A stretch of 64,000 bases of DNA, from the NCBI GenBank assembly GCA_038325765.1, contig JBBQJI010000005.1:62001-126000 (forward strand), written 5' to 3'. Positions 16,116 to 26,573 of this stretch are shown here, piece after piece. Source of the DNA: Xiheibacterium sp038325765. GTDB taxonomy: Bacteria; Myxococcota_A; Polyangia; Nannocystales; Nannocystaceae. The notes beneath the pieces were generated by a model. That model ran no database searches, was not told the DNA's origin, and worked only from the letters and a program-made list of their open reading frames with translations. Position numbers and translations under genes: made by a program. Within the stretch, counting starts at the first letter, position 1. The number at the start of each line of letters is the position of its first letter.

Positions 16116-17387
16116 TCAGTCGTCGTGGTGCCGAGCGGTCGCCATCGAACGCACGTAGGCGCCGAGCGCGACCCTGTCGGCGTCGTCGATCACCTCATCG
16201 TACGCCGGCATCTGGGTTCCGGGCCGCACGGCCGAGGGATCGCGGAGGAACTCGGCGACGGCCTCGTCGGTGGCGAAGTGCTCCGCTGCAGCGCGCAGGA
16301 TCCCGTGGGGGGTCTTGTCGCCGTGGCAGGAGAAGCACTCGTGTTTGACGAACAGGTGCGGACCACGATCGAGCCGGTGTCCCGGCAGCGGGTACACGGA
16401 GCGTGCCGGCACATCGCGGGCGACGTGGGGCACGTTCGAGAGGTACGCGTAGATGGCGGCCAACTCGTCGTCGCCCAGGCCCAGGTATCTCCGCATCGGC
16501 CAGCGCAGGCGAGTGCCGTCGGGTCGCACGCCGTCGCGCATCGCCGCGATGAACTCGTCGAGGGTCCACTCGCCGATGCCGCTGACCGCATCGAAGGTCA
16601 GGTTGGCACCGTAGAGCGGCTCGCCGTTGTGGTCGGTCATCGCGATCCCGCCGGAGAGGAAGTCCTCGTCCTCGGTGGGCCGCTCGAGGGCGATCATCTC
16701 GACTGTGGATCCATGGCACAGATTGCACTGCAACACGTCCTCGACCAGGTAGGCGCCGAGCGCCAGGGCATCGCCGGCGGGCGGCGCAGAGATCGGCCCG
16801 GCCGGGAGTTCGCGTGGCCGCCACGTCAGCCGCGAGCGCGCCTTGGCCCACAGCGACGGCGCGCTGCCTTTCGGCTCGACAGCCGCCGCCAGCACCCACG
16901 GATCGTCGCTGCGCAAAAAGGCGATGATCGACGCCAGATCCTCGTCCGACATCCGGGGATACCGCGGCATGTACGGCACCAGGAACCGACCGTCGCTGCC
17001 GATGCCGGTGCGCAGCGCCCGGATGAGCGCGCCGTCGCTCACATCCATGATGCCGGAGTCGCGATGACCGGTGAGATTCGGCGCCACGATGGTGCCCCAG
17101 TCGTCCGGCGCCTCGCGCAGCACTCGACCGGTGAGGTGCGGATCCTCGGCGCTGCTGTGACAGACGGCGCACGCGTCCGCGACCAGCTGGCGGCCACGCT
17201 CGATCCGCTCGGCGCTCGCCTCGACCGTCACCTCGGCCGCCGGCACGTCGTCGTATGTCGGCAGCGGCAACGCCCACAGCAGGCCCGTCGCACCGCCCAC
17301 CAGCACCAGCGAGAACATCACCACGGCAGAGATGACCCGCCGCAGGTGGCGACGACGTGCACGGCGGGTACGAGGCAAGGACGGCAC
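16116..17387 (-). CDS. Membrane-anchored c-type cytochrome with three haem-binding motifs
   Basis: 423 aa from GTG 17387. The N-terminus is very basic (RTRRARRRHLRR) followed by one hydrophobic helix (about 19-42), which fits a membrane anchor or an uncleaved signal. Three CxxCH motifs (CAVCH near 75, CNLCH near 223, CFSCH near 350) mark three haem c sites. Candidate distal Met ligands are in YMPRYPRMS and TQMPAYDE. The protein resembles bacterial multidomain cytochrome c electron carriers, with each motif in its own about 100-residue domain. It may pass electrons to or from another periplasmic oxidoreductase. It converges with the TetR gene (10 bp). A diheme lipoprotein lies 1.2 kb away, so a shared electron chain is possible. 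Confidence 0.83.
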   Translation of the reverse strand: MPSLPRTRRARRRHLRRVISAVVMFSLVLVGGATGLLWALPLPTYDDVPAAEVTVEASAERIERGRQLVADACAVCHSSAEDPHLTGRVLREAPDDWGTIVAPNLTGHRDSGIMDVSDGALIRALRTGIGSDGRFLVPYMPRYPRMSDEDLASIIAFLRSDDPWVLAAAVEPKGSAPSLWAKARSRLTWRPRELPAGPISAPPAGDALALGAYLVEDVLQCNLCHGSTVEMIALERPTEDEDFLSGGIAMTDHNGEPLYGANLTFDAVSGIGEWTLDEFIAAMRDGVRPDGTRLRWPMRRYLGLGDDELAAIYAYLSNVPHVARDVPARSVYPLPGHRLDRGPHLFVKHECFSCHGDKTPHGILRAAAEHFATDEAVAEFLRDPSAVRPGTQMPAYDEVIDDADRVALGAYVRSMATARHHDD

Positions 17388-17511
17388 GGCACCCAGGGTG
17401 TACCAGAGCCGGGGACGATGCCGTGAACGCCAGTCGGCGCCATCGCCGAGCCCCGTGGGATTTCGTGCGATGGTAGCGCGGGCCCCCGCGGCTCAGAGCA
17501 ACGGACGCCCG

Positions 17512-18570
17512 ATGACCCACGCGATTCGAATCCCCCTGCTATTCTCGTTCATCGCGCTCGGACTCGCCGGCTGCGATCCGACCGCCGAGGGCGACAAGCC
17601 GGCGAGCAAGGCGGCGGACAAGAGCGGCACCACCGACGCCAAGGACGCCAAGGGCGGCACCGCCGACGCCAAGGGCGGCACCGCCGACGCCCAGACGCCC
17701 ACGAAAGATCCGAAACAGCTGTTCACCGGCAAGGCGCCCGAGCTTCCGGGGCCCCTCGCCAAGCTGAGCTTCGGCATGACGGCCGAGGAGATCACCAAGG
17801 CCGCGCCCGAACTCGAGGACGGCTACGCGAGCGCGAAGGAGTACGCCGACACGTGGTTTGGCTACTACGTGCCCGAGGAACGCAAGACGATGACCAGCGT
17901 CCGCGTCGTCGTGGAGACCGAGGGCTTCGAGCTCGAGAAGGTCCTCACGGCGGCGTGGGGCGAGCCCAAGCGTGGCACCTACCTCGAGCACGCCAAGCTG
18001 TTCTGGTTCAATCCCGAGAAAGAGATCCGCGCCACGGTGTCGATGGGCTACGGCAAGGAGAAGGAGGTGGAGTTCGAGCGCTACCTGCCGGCGGCGCGGC
18101 TGCTGGGCGAGGGCAAGGATCGGCTGGGCATCGAGACCACCCCGCTGCTCGGCGCCACCTACGAGGATCTCACCAAGAACTACGGCCAGTGGCTCGAGAT
18201 CCTCACCAAGGAGCAGGCGGAGCGCCAGCGCGCGCAGATCGAGGCGATGACCGGCAAGAAGCTCGACATCCTCGGTGATGCGGTTCCCAGCACCAACATC
18301 GACCTGTTGCCCACCGAGTACGGCAACAGCTTCACGCGCGTCAGTCCGACCCTCGAGGGTGGCAAGATCGTGCGCCTGCGCCTGGGCATCGACTACGAGC
18401 AGTTCCCGCCCGCCAAGGACGAGATCCTCGCGCTGCTGAAGGCGAAGTGGGGCGAGCCCACCGAGCAGGAGAAGTACGGCCGCAAGCAGTGGCTGTTCAA
18501 CGCCGCACCCAAGGTCATCGTCGAGGACAACGAGACGAGCGGCGCGTGGGACGTCGAGATCTCGCCGTAG
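17512..18570 (+). CDS. Lipoprotein of unknown function
   Basis: 352 aa with a signal peptide and lipobox (LLFSFIALGLAGC). A Lys/Asp/Thr/Ala-rich linker contains a 21-bp direct DNA repeat (17648-17689) coding KGGTADA twice. The folded part begins near residue 75 and includes two similar segments: AKLSFGMTAEEITKAAPEL and a later LLGATYEDLTKNYG. Lys, Glu and aromatic residues are abundant and there is no Cys after the lipobox. I do not recognise the family. It is encoded divergently from the triheme cytochrome (124 bp gap) and converges with the diheme lipoprotein. Confidence 0.75.
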   Translation: MTHAIRIPLLFSFIALGLAGCDPTAEGDKPASKAADKSGTTDAKDAKGGTADAKGGTADAQTPTKDPKQLFTGKAPELPGPLAKLSFGMTAEEITKAAPELEDGYASAKEYADTWFGYYVPEERKTMTSVRVVVETEGFELEKVLTAAWGEPKRGTYLEHAKLFWFNPEKEIRATVSMGYGKEKEVEFERYLPAARLLGEGKDRLGIETTPLLGATYEDLTKNYGQWLEILTKEQAERQRAQIEAMTGKKLDILGDAVPSTNIDLLPTEYGNSFTRVSPTLEGGKIVRLRLGIDYEQFPPAKDEILALLKAKWGEPTEQEKYGRKQWLFNAAPKVIVEDNETSGAWDVEISP

Positions 18571-18579
18571 CCACTCGGC

Positions 18580-19986
18580 TCACAGCGTGGCGAGGTACGC
18601 CAGCAACGCTGCGCGGTCGGACTCGGGCAGCGCGGTGCCGAACGCGTGACCGGGGTGGGGACCGGGCCCGTGTACACCGCGCGCGTACTCCGGGCGCAGT
18701 CGGGCGGGGTCGAGCACGTCTTCGAGGCTCGGCACGCTGCCGTCGTGGAAGTACGGTGCCGCCGCAGCGACAGCCACCAGCGGCGCCGGCCGGAGCTTGC
18801 CGGTACCGCGTGCCCGCGAGCGCGCGAGCGCCGGGTGGGTGCCGATCGTGTCGGCGGCGATCGGTGCGCCGCTGTACGCAGCGCCATGGTGACAGCGTCG
18901 ACACTCACGCTTGAACACCGCCAGGCCCTCGCGCACATCGGTTGCCGAGGGCGGTGCTCGCGGTGGCGGCTCGAGCTCGGCGACGAACCGCGCCAACGCC
19001 CATGCCAGCACCCGCGGCGGCCGCGAACGTTCGCCGTTGGCCTGGATGATCTGGGTCTCCTGGCGGATCGCGAGCACCACCAAGTCATTGTCGCGGCGCG
19101 CCGCCTGGTCGCCGATGCGGGCGCCGCCGAGGCGCAGCGTGCCGGCCTGGGTGAGGGCGGTGAGCTCGAGCAGGCGCCACAGATCGGGGATCGCCACCGG
19201 ATCCTCGTCGTCGTCGCCGGTGATGTCGGCGCGACCCGGACCCCAACGGCGCATGCGGTCGGCGAGCTCTCGGGCCAGCGGCTCGCCTGTGGCGTCGTGA
19301 TAGGCCAGGCGCATCGCGCCGAGATCGAGCCGGCGACGGGCGAGCCCTGGCCACGGCCGCCCGTCGTGCAACGCGGCGTGGCACACCGCGCACGTGATGC
19401 CCACGCGATCGCGGCCGTCGACGTCCTCGAAGACGACCACCCCCGGATACGATCCATCGTCGGCGGCGTCGAGCCCGAAGGCCGCGGCGCGCTGCGGATC
19501 GGCGATGGCGTAGGCGACGGTGTCGTCGGCGCGCAGTGGGAGCTCGTCGAACACACGGCGGCCGAGCGCGAGCCACCCGGCGTCGTCCTTGGGCACCTCG
19601 CCGTCCCACAGCGGGCGCGTCGCCGGCGGCAACGCCAGCGGCTCGCCGCGCCCGAGCGCCGCCTGCTCGGCCGAGTCGACCGGGACGCTCCGCGGATTCC
19701 ACTGCGGCAGCAGCTCCCAGCCGGCGTCGGCCAACCCATAGGCGACGAGCCGGTCGCGCGAGTAGTCGTTGTCGGGGTTCTCGAGCGACGCCTCGAGCGC
19801 GGCGCGGCGGAAGACGGCGTCTTCGAGGAATCGGCCGCGCGCGGAGACGTCGACCGCGATCTGCTGCGGCTCGGGGCGCGGAATCTTCGGCGGTGCATCG
19901 CATGCTGCGAAGACCACCCCACCGAGCAGGCCCGCCGCCGCAGCGAGCACGCGCCGACCCAGGGCAGTGCGCGAGGTCCCCGTCAT
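18580..19986 (-). CDS. Diheme cytochrome lipoprotein, cytochrome-c-peroxidase/MauG-like
   Basis: 468 aa with a lipobox (GGVVFAAC). Two haem motifs are present: CAVCH near 200 and CRRCH near 360. The C-terminal half has PYFHDGSVPSLEDVLD (about 410-425), a recognised signature of bacterial cytochrome c peroxidases and MauG-like proteins, with a downstream low-complexity GPGPHPGHAFGT and a LPESDRAALLAYLATL end. The first haem lies in an enlarged N-terminal region and the usual CCP order is only partly kept. Possible roles are peroxide reduction or protein-radical chemistry. The gene starts eight bases after the stop of the lipoprotein gene at 19995, so the two form an operon. Confidence 0.8.
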   Translation of the reverse strand: MTGTSRTALGRRVLAAAAGLLGGVVFAACDAPPKIPRPEPQQIAVDVSARGRFLEDAVFRRAALEASLENPDNDYSRDRLVAYGLADAGWELLPQWNPRSVPVDSAEQAALGRGEPLALPPATRPLWDGEVPKDDAGWLALGRRVFDELPLRADDTVAYAIADPQRAAAFGLDAADDGSYPGVVVFEDVDGRDRVGITCAVCHAALHDGRPWPGLARRRLDLGAMRLAYHDATGEPLARELADRMRRWGPGRADITGDDDEDPVAIPDLWRLLELTALTQAGTLRLGGARIGDQAARRDNDLVVLAIRQETQIIQANGERSRPPRVLAWALARFVAELEPPPRAPPSATDVREGLAVFKRECRRCHHGAAYSGAPIAADTIGTHPALARSRARGTGKLRPAPLVAVAAAAPYFHDGSVPSLEDVLDPARLRPEYARGVHGPGPHPGHAFGTALPESDRAALLAYLATL

Positions 19987-19994
19987 CGCTCGGC

Positions 19995-20672
19995 TCAGGT
20001 CTCCATCAGGTGGGGGTAGTCGCGCTGGAACTCGCCCGAACGGATCGTGATGGTGCGCGACGCGCCTTCCATGCCGAGCTCGAGGTCGAGCTCGAGGATG
20101 TAGCGTGCGCGGCTGTCGTCATCCTTGCCCAGTGCGAGGGTCAATGCATTCCATTGGGGTTCGCCCAGCGCATAGCTCACCTCGAGCTCGGTCGCCGCCG
20201 GCACGCGCTCGTCCCAGGCCACGTAGCGGCCGCCCTCCTCCCAGCGCGTGGGGCTGCGCACCGGGACCATCGCGAGGTGGGCGCCCGACTCGGCGGAGGT
20301 GAGGCGCGCGGCGACGATCGACATCGGCAGGGCATCGGCGCGGTCGTGCGAGACGTTGAGCTGCATCGCCGACTGCGTACACGGCGGCGACCAACCGCCC
20401 TCATCACTGGGGACGGCCCGAGAACCGTCGTCGGGCACGGCATGGGGCGGCGGTGCGACCGCTTCGCGCTGCGCTGCCGCTGTCGTCGGTGGCGCGGAGT
20501 CGGCGGCGACGTCGGGACAGTCCTGGACGATCGACACCGACGCGATGCTGCCGCGGAACTCGACCGGTGGTGTCCCGCGCGAGGGCGTTCCATCCGGCTT
20601 CCCCCCGTCGTGCGAGGTGCATGCGACAACGAGCAGCACGACGGCGACGCGAGGGAGTGGAAAAAGTCGCAT
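19995..20672 (-). CDS. Small lipoprotein of unknown function
   Basis: 225 aa from ATG 20672; GGGAG lies about 6 bases upstream, and TACCCT (20689-20684) is 11 bases before the ATG. Signal peptide and lipobox: VAVVLLVVACTS. After a Pro/Gly-rich linker there is a beta-rich domain, with two Cys (CPDV and CTQS) that could pair. The end is YILELDLELGMEGASRTITIRSGEF. It is the first gene of a two-gene operon with the diheme lipoprotein, so it may be an accessory factor of that enzyme. No family recognised. Confidence 0.72.
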   Translation of the reverse strand: MRLFPLPRVAVVLLVVACTSHDGGKPDGTPSRGTPPVEFRGSIASVSIVQDCPDVAADSAPPTTAAAQREAVAPPPHAVPDDGSRAVPSDEGGWSPPCTQSAMQLNVSHDRADALPMSIVAARLTSAESGAHLAMVPVRSPTRWEEGGRYVAWDERVPAATELEVSYALGEPQWNALTLALGKDDDSRARYILELDLELGMEGASRTITIRSGEFQRDYPHLMET

Positions 20673-20856
20673 GGTGATCTCCCAGGGTAGCCCCCGAAAA
20701 CGCCGGGTGGAGGACGAAAACGCCTGCACGACGCGCCCGGATCTGCCACGGTATCGTCATGGCGGAATATCCACCCGCCGTCCGCGCTTGCCCGCGTTGG
20801 CGTACACATGTCGGCACGTCGCCGAACCCCCCACGCCAACGGGTGAATCCACGACC

Positions 20857-21225
20857 ATGACCCTGCTCGGCAATGTGATCTGGTTGGTGTTCGGCGGCCT
20901 GCTCTCCGGGCTGGCGTACATGTTCGTCGGCGTCGTGCTGTGTCTGACCATCGTCGGCGCACCGTTCGGCGTGCAGGCCTTCAAGATCGGCGTCGCGACC
21001 CTCGCCCCCTTTGGCAAGCATGTCGTCGAGCTGCCCCGCGCCAACAGCACCGGACGCATCGTGTTCAACGTGCTGTGGCTCGTGCTCGTGGGCTGGGAGA
21101 TCGCCCTCGCCCACCTGGTGTGGGCGGGTGTGCTCGCGCTGACGGTCATCGGTCTGCCGTTCGCGATCCAGCACATCAAGCTGATCCCGCTCGCGCTGCT
21201 CCCGTTCGGCCGCGATCTCCGCTGA
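20857..21225 (+). CDS. yccF: YccF-family small inner-membrane protein
   Basis: 122 aa. Two near-identical hydrophobic blocks each end in a glycine- and Pro-containing turn: LTIVGAPFGVQAFKI in the first half and LTVIGLPFAIQHIKL in the second, the duplication typical of YccF/DUF307 proteins. Four membrane segments are likely. The end (LPFGRDLR) is also typical. Function is unknown in the family. The ATG at 20857 is selected from the start of homology; the ORF upstream is low in coding quality. Confidence 0.88.
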   Translation: MTLLGNVIWLVFGGLLSGLAYMFVGVVLCLTIVGAPFGVQAFKIGVATLAPFGKHVVELPRANSTGRIVFNVLWLVLVGWEIALAHLVWAGVLALTVIGLPFAIQHIKLIPLALLPFGRDLR

Positions 21226-21309
21226 GGCATCGCGTCGCCCCGACCCGGCCAGGCCGATCGCACCGGACGCGATGGACGATCGTCGCGCGTGCGGCTACGC
21301 TAGTCGATC

Positions 21310-22083
21310 GTGCGTGACGATGGCTTGACTTCGACCTGGAGCGTCCGCGACGACGCCGATGACCACGCGGCGAACCGGGTCCTGCTCGACCTCTCGCAGG
21401 TATGCCACGAGGCGTGCGTTCGCCACTTCGACGAAGACGTCGGCTATCGCATCGTCAACCGGCGGCTGTGGGGCGCGCTGGAGGGCTCGACCACGGAGAT
21501 CCAGCGGGGCTCGTTTCGTGCCGAGGTGAGCGTGCAGCGGTTCGTGCGCCGCCAAGGCCTGGACGCCGGCGGAGAATTCCGCGTGGTCGCCACCGCATCG
21601 CATCGCTCCGTGGCCCTGGCCCACCGCGAGGAGCCGCGGGCGGCGCTGTGGCTGACGATGGCCGGAGCCGCCGGCACCACGGGCGTCGGCGTGGTCGGCC
21701 TGCAGCTCGCGGGCCTCCTGTCGACGTGGGGCCAGATCATGCTGATGCTGCCGCTGCTCATCCTGTGGCGGATGACGATGGCGCTGCGCATCGCCGACGA
21801 TCTGCGTCGCGACGCCCGCCAGCTCGCCCTCGCGACGACCGAGCGCATCACGCCGGGCATGACCGACGATCTCGCCCGCTGGCGACGCACGCTCGAGACC
21901 GTCGCGGCCCAGCGCGAGGCTGTGGCCGAGGCGTTTAGCGGCCCGGGATTCCGCACGCCGGGGGCGATCCCCGGCACCGTCGCCGCGGTCGGTGCGGGGA
22001 CCATCGCCCCGCCGCTGCCGCGCCGGCCGGTGGCGGTCCCCGATCTCGCGATGCCGCCGCTGGGCCGCACGACCGCCACGTAG
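21310..22083 (+). CDS. Membrane protein of unknown function with two central helices
   Basis: 257 aa from GTG 21310. The N-terminal about 120 residues are hydrophilic (WSVRDDADDHAANRVLLDLSQV, VSVQRFVRRQGLDAGGEF) with a beta-alpha feel. Two hydrophobic helices follow at about 120-160 (TMAGAAGTTGVGVVGLQLAGLL and IMLMLPLLILWRMTMAL). Then a Arg-rich, coiled segment (DDLRRDARQLALATTERI, RWRRTLETVAAQREAVAEAF) and a Pro/Ala-rich tail. TACGCT (21296-21301) is eight bases before the GTG, with TGGACG 17 bp further up, so transcription is likely leaderless. No family recognised. Confidence 0.65.
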   Translation: MRDDGLTSTWSVRDDADDHAANRVLLDLSQVCHEACVRHFDEDVGYRIVNRRLWGALEGSTTEIQRGSFRAEVSVQRFVRRQGLDAGGEFRVVATASHRSVALAHREEPRAALWLTMAGAAGTTGVGVVGLQLAGLLSTWGQIMLMLPLLILWRMTMALRIADDLRRDARQLALATTERITPGMTDDLARWRRTLETVAAQREAVAEAFSGPGFRTPGAIPGTVAAVGAGTIAPPLPRRPVAVPDLAMPPLGRTTAT

Positions 22084-22093
22084 GACGCGGCGA

Positions 22094-23013
<920 letters not shown>

Positions 23014-23017
<4 letters not shown>

Positions 23018-23463
23018 GTCGAGTCGCCCCCGGCGACGCCGCAGCGAGCGTGGATCCGCGTGCGCCGGGGCGCGCGGTCGCCCTCCCAGTATGCGATGGC
23101 GTCGAAGTCGTCGGTACGCACCTCGATTGCGACCACGCCGTGGTGATCGCCGTCCCGGGCGATGCGCTCGGCGACCCGCCGACAGAGATCCTCCGCGCGC
23201 CCCCGGTCCTTCGCCGCGTTGCGGGCGATCTGCGACGCCTGCATGATCTCGGCGGTGCCGAGCACGCGCGGCGGCACCGGCGTCCCCGAGCCGTCGGCGT
23301 GGCGCGCGATGACGTGGGCGACGCGGGCCCGGACATCGCGCGCGCGCGAGAACATCGGATACGTGGACAGCGGGAAGCTGTCCTGGCCACGCACCAGCGG
23401 CGAGCACAGCACGGCGACGGTGAGCACGCTGGCGATGGCCCACCTGCGACGATCGGCATTCAT
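23014..23463 (-). CDS. Secreted or anchored partner protein of the HTTM gene
   Basis: 149 aa. An N-terminal hydrophobic segment (IASVLTVAVLCSPLV) is followed by DSFPLSTYPMFSR, a stretch I associate with small proteins encoded beside HTTM genes. The rest is charged and mostly helical (ARVAHVIARH, QASQIARNAAKDRGRAEDLCRRVAERIA) and ends with two strand-like segments. Its last four bases overlap the HTTM start (ATGA). TAGACT (23478-23473) is nine bases before the ATG, so the leader is very short. Function unknown; the coupling points to a joint complex. Confidence 0.72.
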
Positions 23464-23486
23464 GCGCGCGCCAGTCTAGCCGCGCG

Positions 23487-23570
23487 AGCGGCGGTGCAGT
23501 GCGCGCGAGCGGCGGTACAGCGGTACAGTACGCGCCAGCGGCGGTACAGTGCGCGTCAACGGCGGTATAG
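23487..23570. repeat. 21-bp tandem repeat at the end of the M16 peptidase gene
   Basis: Four degenerate 21-bp units with core agcggcggtacagtgcgcg start at 23487, 23508, 23537 and 23558. An extra 8-bp duplication (cggtacag) separates the second and third. The last unit lies inside the peptidase gene and encodes its final Tyr-Arg-Arg; the others continue past the stop at 23556 and remain open in frame on the minus strand. Confidence 0.7.
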
Positions 23571-26498
23571 AGCGCCCTCGCGGACGCGGACGACGCGACC
23601 ATAGCGCGCGAGGCTCGAGGGCTTCACCTTGCGGGGGTCGCCGACCACCATGATCGCGATGGGGCGGCCCGCGACGTGGCCGCGCCAGAACGCCTCGATG
23701 TCGGCGAACTCGAGCGCGGCGTACTCGGGCAGCAACGTCCGCCGCGGATCCTCCGACCAGCCCCTGCGCGACCACGATCGTACGGTGTCCTGGAGCGCGC
23801 GAAACGGCGGGCTCGTGGTCTCCTGGCTGCGGACCAGGGCGAGGCGCACCAGATCGAGGCGCTCGGGACGCGCCGGCATCTCGCGGACGAGCCCGAGCAT
23901 CACGTCCAGCGCTTCGAAGGTCTTGTCGGCCTGACAGCCGACGTAGCCGAGCAGGTGGCCGCGCTGCAGCGGGTCCTCGTCGCGCGGATATCTCGCGCTC
24001 GCCGAGTAGGCCAGCGCCCTGAACTCGCGGATCTCCTGGAACACCAGGCCCGCCATGCTGCCGCCGAAGTACTCGCTGAACGCATCGGCAGCGGCGTGCT
24101 CGGCAGGGCTCGTCGCGTCGCCCTCGACCGCGAACCACAGCTGGGTCTGCACGGCGTCGCGGCGCGGCACGAAGTACACGGTGGTCGACGGCGGCAGCAC
24201 GCGGGGATAGACGACCGGGGCGTCGGCCGCCTTGGGCGCGCTCGGCAGCGCGACGTGCCGGACCACCGCCGTGCCCACCGCCCTGGGCTCGAGCCGTCCG
24301 ACGTAGCCGATCTCGACCGCATGGCCCTGGACCTCGCGCCACGCCGACTCGAGCGCACCGACGCCGATGCGCCGCGCCGCCACAGGCCCGGTCGCGCGGC
24401 GATGGCTCGAGTTCTCGCCGTACAGCACGTGCTGCTGCAGCGCGCGGCCGACGTTGACCGCGTCCTTGCGCTCGATCCGGCGGTAGCCCCAGATCTCGCG
24501 GCGAACTTGCCGCAGCGGTTTGCGCTCGAACGCCGGCGCGGTGACGAGTTCACCGAGCAGGCCGAGCGCCGTGTCCATGTGCTCCTGCGGCCCCTGCAGG
24601 CTCACCACGAAGCGATCGAGCTCGGCGCTCGCCGACAGCGTGGTGCTGATGGCCGCGAGCGCGTCGAAGAAATCGCGGCCAGGGTGCGCGTCGGTGCCGA
24701 CGCGTCCGAGATACGACGCCAGCAGATCGAGGTGACGGACGGACTCCGTGCCCACGCCGAAGCGCAGCTCGAGCGTGTACACCTCGTTGTAGGGGTTGTC
24801 GTTGGCGACCAGCGTCACGCCCGTGCCGACCGGATCGCGTTGCAGATCGCGCGACGGATCCACCCAGTCGATCTCGGGTCGTCGCCCCGGGATCGCCTGC
24901 ATGGCGGCGAAGAACTGCGAGTGAGCCCCGCGGCGGGGCTTCACCGGCGGGGTCTTGGGTTTGTCGAGCCGCTGCTTGGGTACGATGCCCATGCGTGAGC
25001 GGACCCGCAGGTGGCGGTCGTCGAACAGCTCATCGGCGACCCGCATCACCGTGGCCTTGTCGAGCCCCCGCAGCCGCTCGAGATACTCGAGGTGCCCCTG
25101 CCAGCCGCCGCGGGCGACGAACGCGTGGCCCATCGCGAGCGCCCGCTCGGCGTTGTCCTCCCAGCGCAGCGACTCGTCGACGAGCAGCCCCGTGCGCAGC
25201 GCATCGAGCCTGGCGGCATCGAAGTCGCCGTCGGCGATGCGGCGGAACTGCGCCCGAACCAGCCGCTCGGCGCCGCGGAATGTCTGCGTGAGCAGCCGCG
25301 GCGCATAGGCGACCACATCGACGTTGTGATCGGCGAAGTCGGCTGGCACATGCATCGCCAGCAGCAGCTTGCCCTCGTCCGAGAGCCGATCGACGAAGCC
25401 CGATCGCTGCGCGTTGGTGAGGAGCCCACGGGCCACCTGCAGCGCTGCGTAATCTGGGTGCGACTCGGGCACGGTGCGGTAGGCGATCGCCCCCACGCGG
25501 ATCGGCGAGAGGCGCACCGAGAGGCGCTCGGCGACATCGAACGGCTCGACCTTGCCCGGTGTCGGCGGCGGGGCCTTGCCCGCGGGCCACGCCCCGAACG
25601 CGGCCTCGATGCGCGGCAGCACGTCGGCGATGCGAAAGTCTCCCGACAGCACCAGCGCCATGTTGCCGGGCACGTAGTAGGTGTCGAAGTAGCGCCGCAT
25701 CGCCAAGAGCGACGGCCGCTTGAGGTGCTCGATCTCGCCGAGGATGTCGTTGGTGCCATACGGGTGATCGGGAAAGGCGCCCCGCATGAACCGGCGGAAC
25801 AGCTCGTAGCCGGTGGTGTCGATCGCGATGTTCTTCTCCTCGTAGACGGCCTCGAGCTCGGTGGGGAACAGGCGGAACACGGGGTCCTGGAATCGGTGGG
25901 CGTAGATCGCGAGCCACGCGTCGATCTGCGAGGCCGGGAAGGTGTTGTGATAGACGGTCTCGTCGTAGGTGGTGAACGCGTTGACGCCGGTGCCACCGAC
26001 CTGCTCGAGCAGTTGGTCGAGTTCACTCGGCACGACGTAGGCGTAGGTCTGCCCGACGACGCGGCCGATCTCGGCGGTGATCTGCGCCCGCCGGTCGTCC
26101 TTCGCCGTCGCGAGCTCCTCGTAGAGCTGCTCGAGCCGCGCTTGCAGCGGCCGCTCGGCCGCCCAGTCGGTGGTGCCGAGGGCCGTGGTGCCCTTGAACA
26201 GCATGTGCTCGAGGTAATGGGCCATCCCGGTGTTGTCGACCGGATCGTTCTTGCCGCCGGTGCGCACCACCACCGCGCCGAAGATCTCGGGCCGGCCGTG
26301 GTTCTCGGACAACATCACGGTGAGCCCGTTGTCGAGCACGACCGTGGTGACCGCGCCCGGATCCGTCGCGTCGCGCGACACCGCCGAGCGGTCGGGGGCG
26401 CCATCGGTCGGCCAGGGCGCGGCCGTGGGCGTCGCCTCGGGCGATCGCGGATGCGACGAGAGCAGCGCGAGGGCGGCGCCAAGGGCGAGATGGATCAC
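23556..26498 (-). CDS. M16 (insulinase/pitrilysin) family zinc metallopeptidase
   Basis: 980 aa from GTG 26498. The inverted zinc motif HxxEH is HYLEH at residues 94-98, followed by the third ligand Glu in AVYEEKNIAID near 176. The central part has the second catalytic-type half (the inactive M16 half, from about 560), with R and Y in the usual FRALQDTVRSW-type C-terminal region. The N-terminus has a short hydrophobic leader (IHLALGAALALLSS), which suggests export to the periplasm. It ends with a Leu-Tyr-Arg-Arg encoded by a 21-bp repeat. These enzymes degrade small peptides. Upstream neighbours (toroid protein, amidotransferase) are on the same strand but the gap is 75 bp. Confidence 0.9.
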   Translation of the reverse strand: MIHLALGAALALLSSHPRSPEATPTAAPWPTDGAPDRSAVSRDATDPGAVTTVVLDNGLTVMLSENHGRPEIFGAVVVRTGGKNDPVDNTGMAHYLEHMLFKGTTALGTTDWAAERPLQARLEQLYEELATAKDDRRAQITAEIGRVVGQTYAYVVPSELDQLLEQVGGTGVNAFTTYDETVYHNTFPASQIDAWLAIYAHRFQDPVFRLFPTELEAVYEEKNIAIDTTGYELFRRFMRGAFPDHPYGTNDILGEIEHLKRPSLLAMRRYFDTYYVPGNMALVLSGDFRIADVLPRIEAAFGAWPAGKAPPPTPGKVEPFDVAERLSVRLSPIRVGAIAYRTVPESHPDYAALQVARGLLTNAQRSGFVDRLSDEGKLLLAMHVPADFADHNVDVVAYAPRLLTQTFRGAERLVRAQFRRIADGDFDAARLDALRTGLLVDESLRWEDNAERALAMGHAFVARGGWQGHLEYLERLRGLDKATVMRVADELFDDRHLRVRSRMGIVPKQRLDKPKTPPVKPRRGAHSQFFAAMQAIPGRRPEIDWVDPSRDLQRDPVGTGVTLVANDNPYNEVYTLELRFGVGTESVRHLDLLASYLGRVGTDAHPGRDFFDALAAISTTLSASAELDRFVVSLQGPQEHMDTALGLLGELVTAPAFERKPLRQVRREIWGYRRIERKDAVNVGRALQQHVLYGENSSHRRATGPVAARRIGVGALESAWREVQGHAVEIGYVGRLEPRAVGTAVVRHVALPSAPKAADAPVVYPRVLPPSTTVYFVPRRDAVQTQLWFAVEGDATSPAEHAAADAFSEYFGGSMAGLVFQEIREFRALAYSASARYPRDEDPLQRGHLLGYVGCQADKTFEALDVMLGLVREMPARPERLDLVRLALVRSQETTSPPFRALQDTVRSWSRRGWSEDPRRTLLPEYAALEFADIEAFWRGHVAGRPIAIMVVGDPRKVKPSSLARYGRVVRVREGALYRR

Positions 26499-26573
26499 GC
26501 CCCACTGTTGCGCGCCGCCGCCGGAGTCGTCAAACCCGGGGTGGTGGGCGCTGTCGCTCCGGCGATGGCGCCG

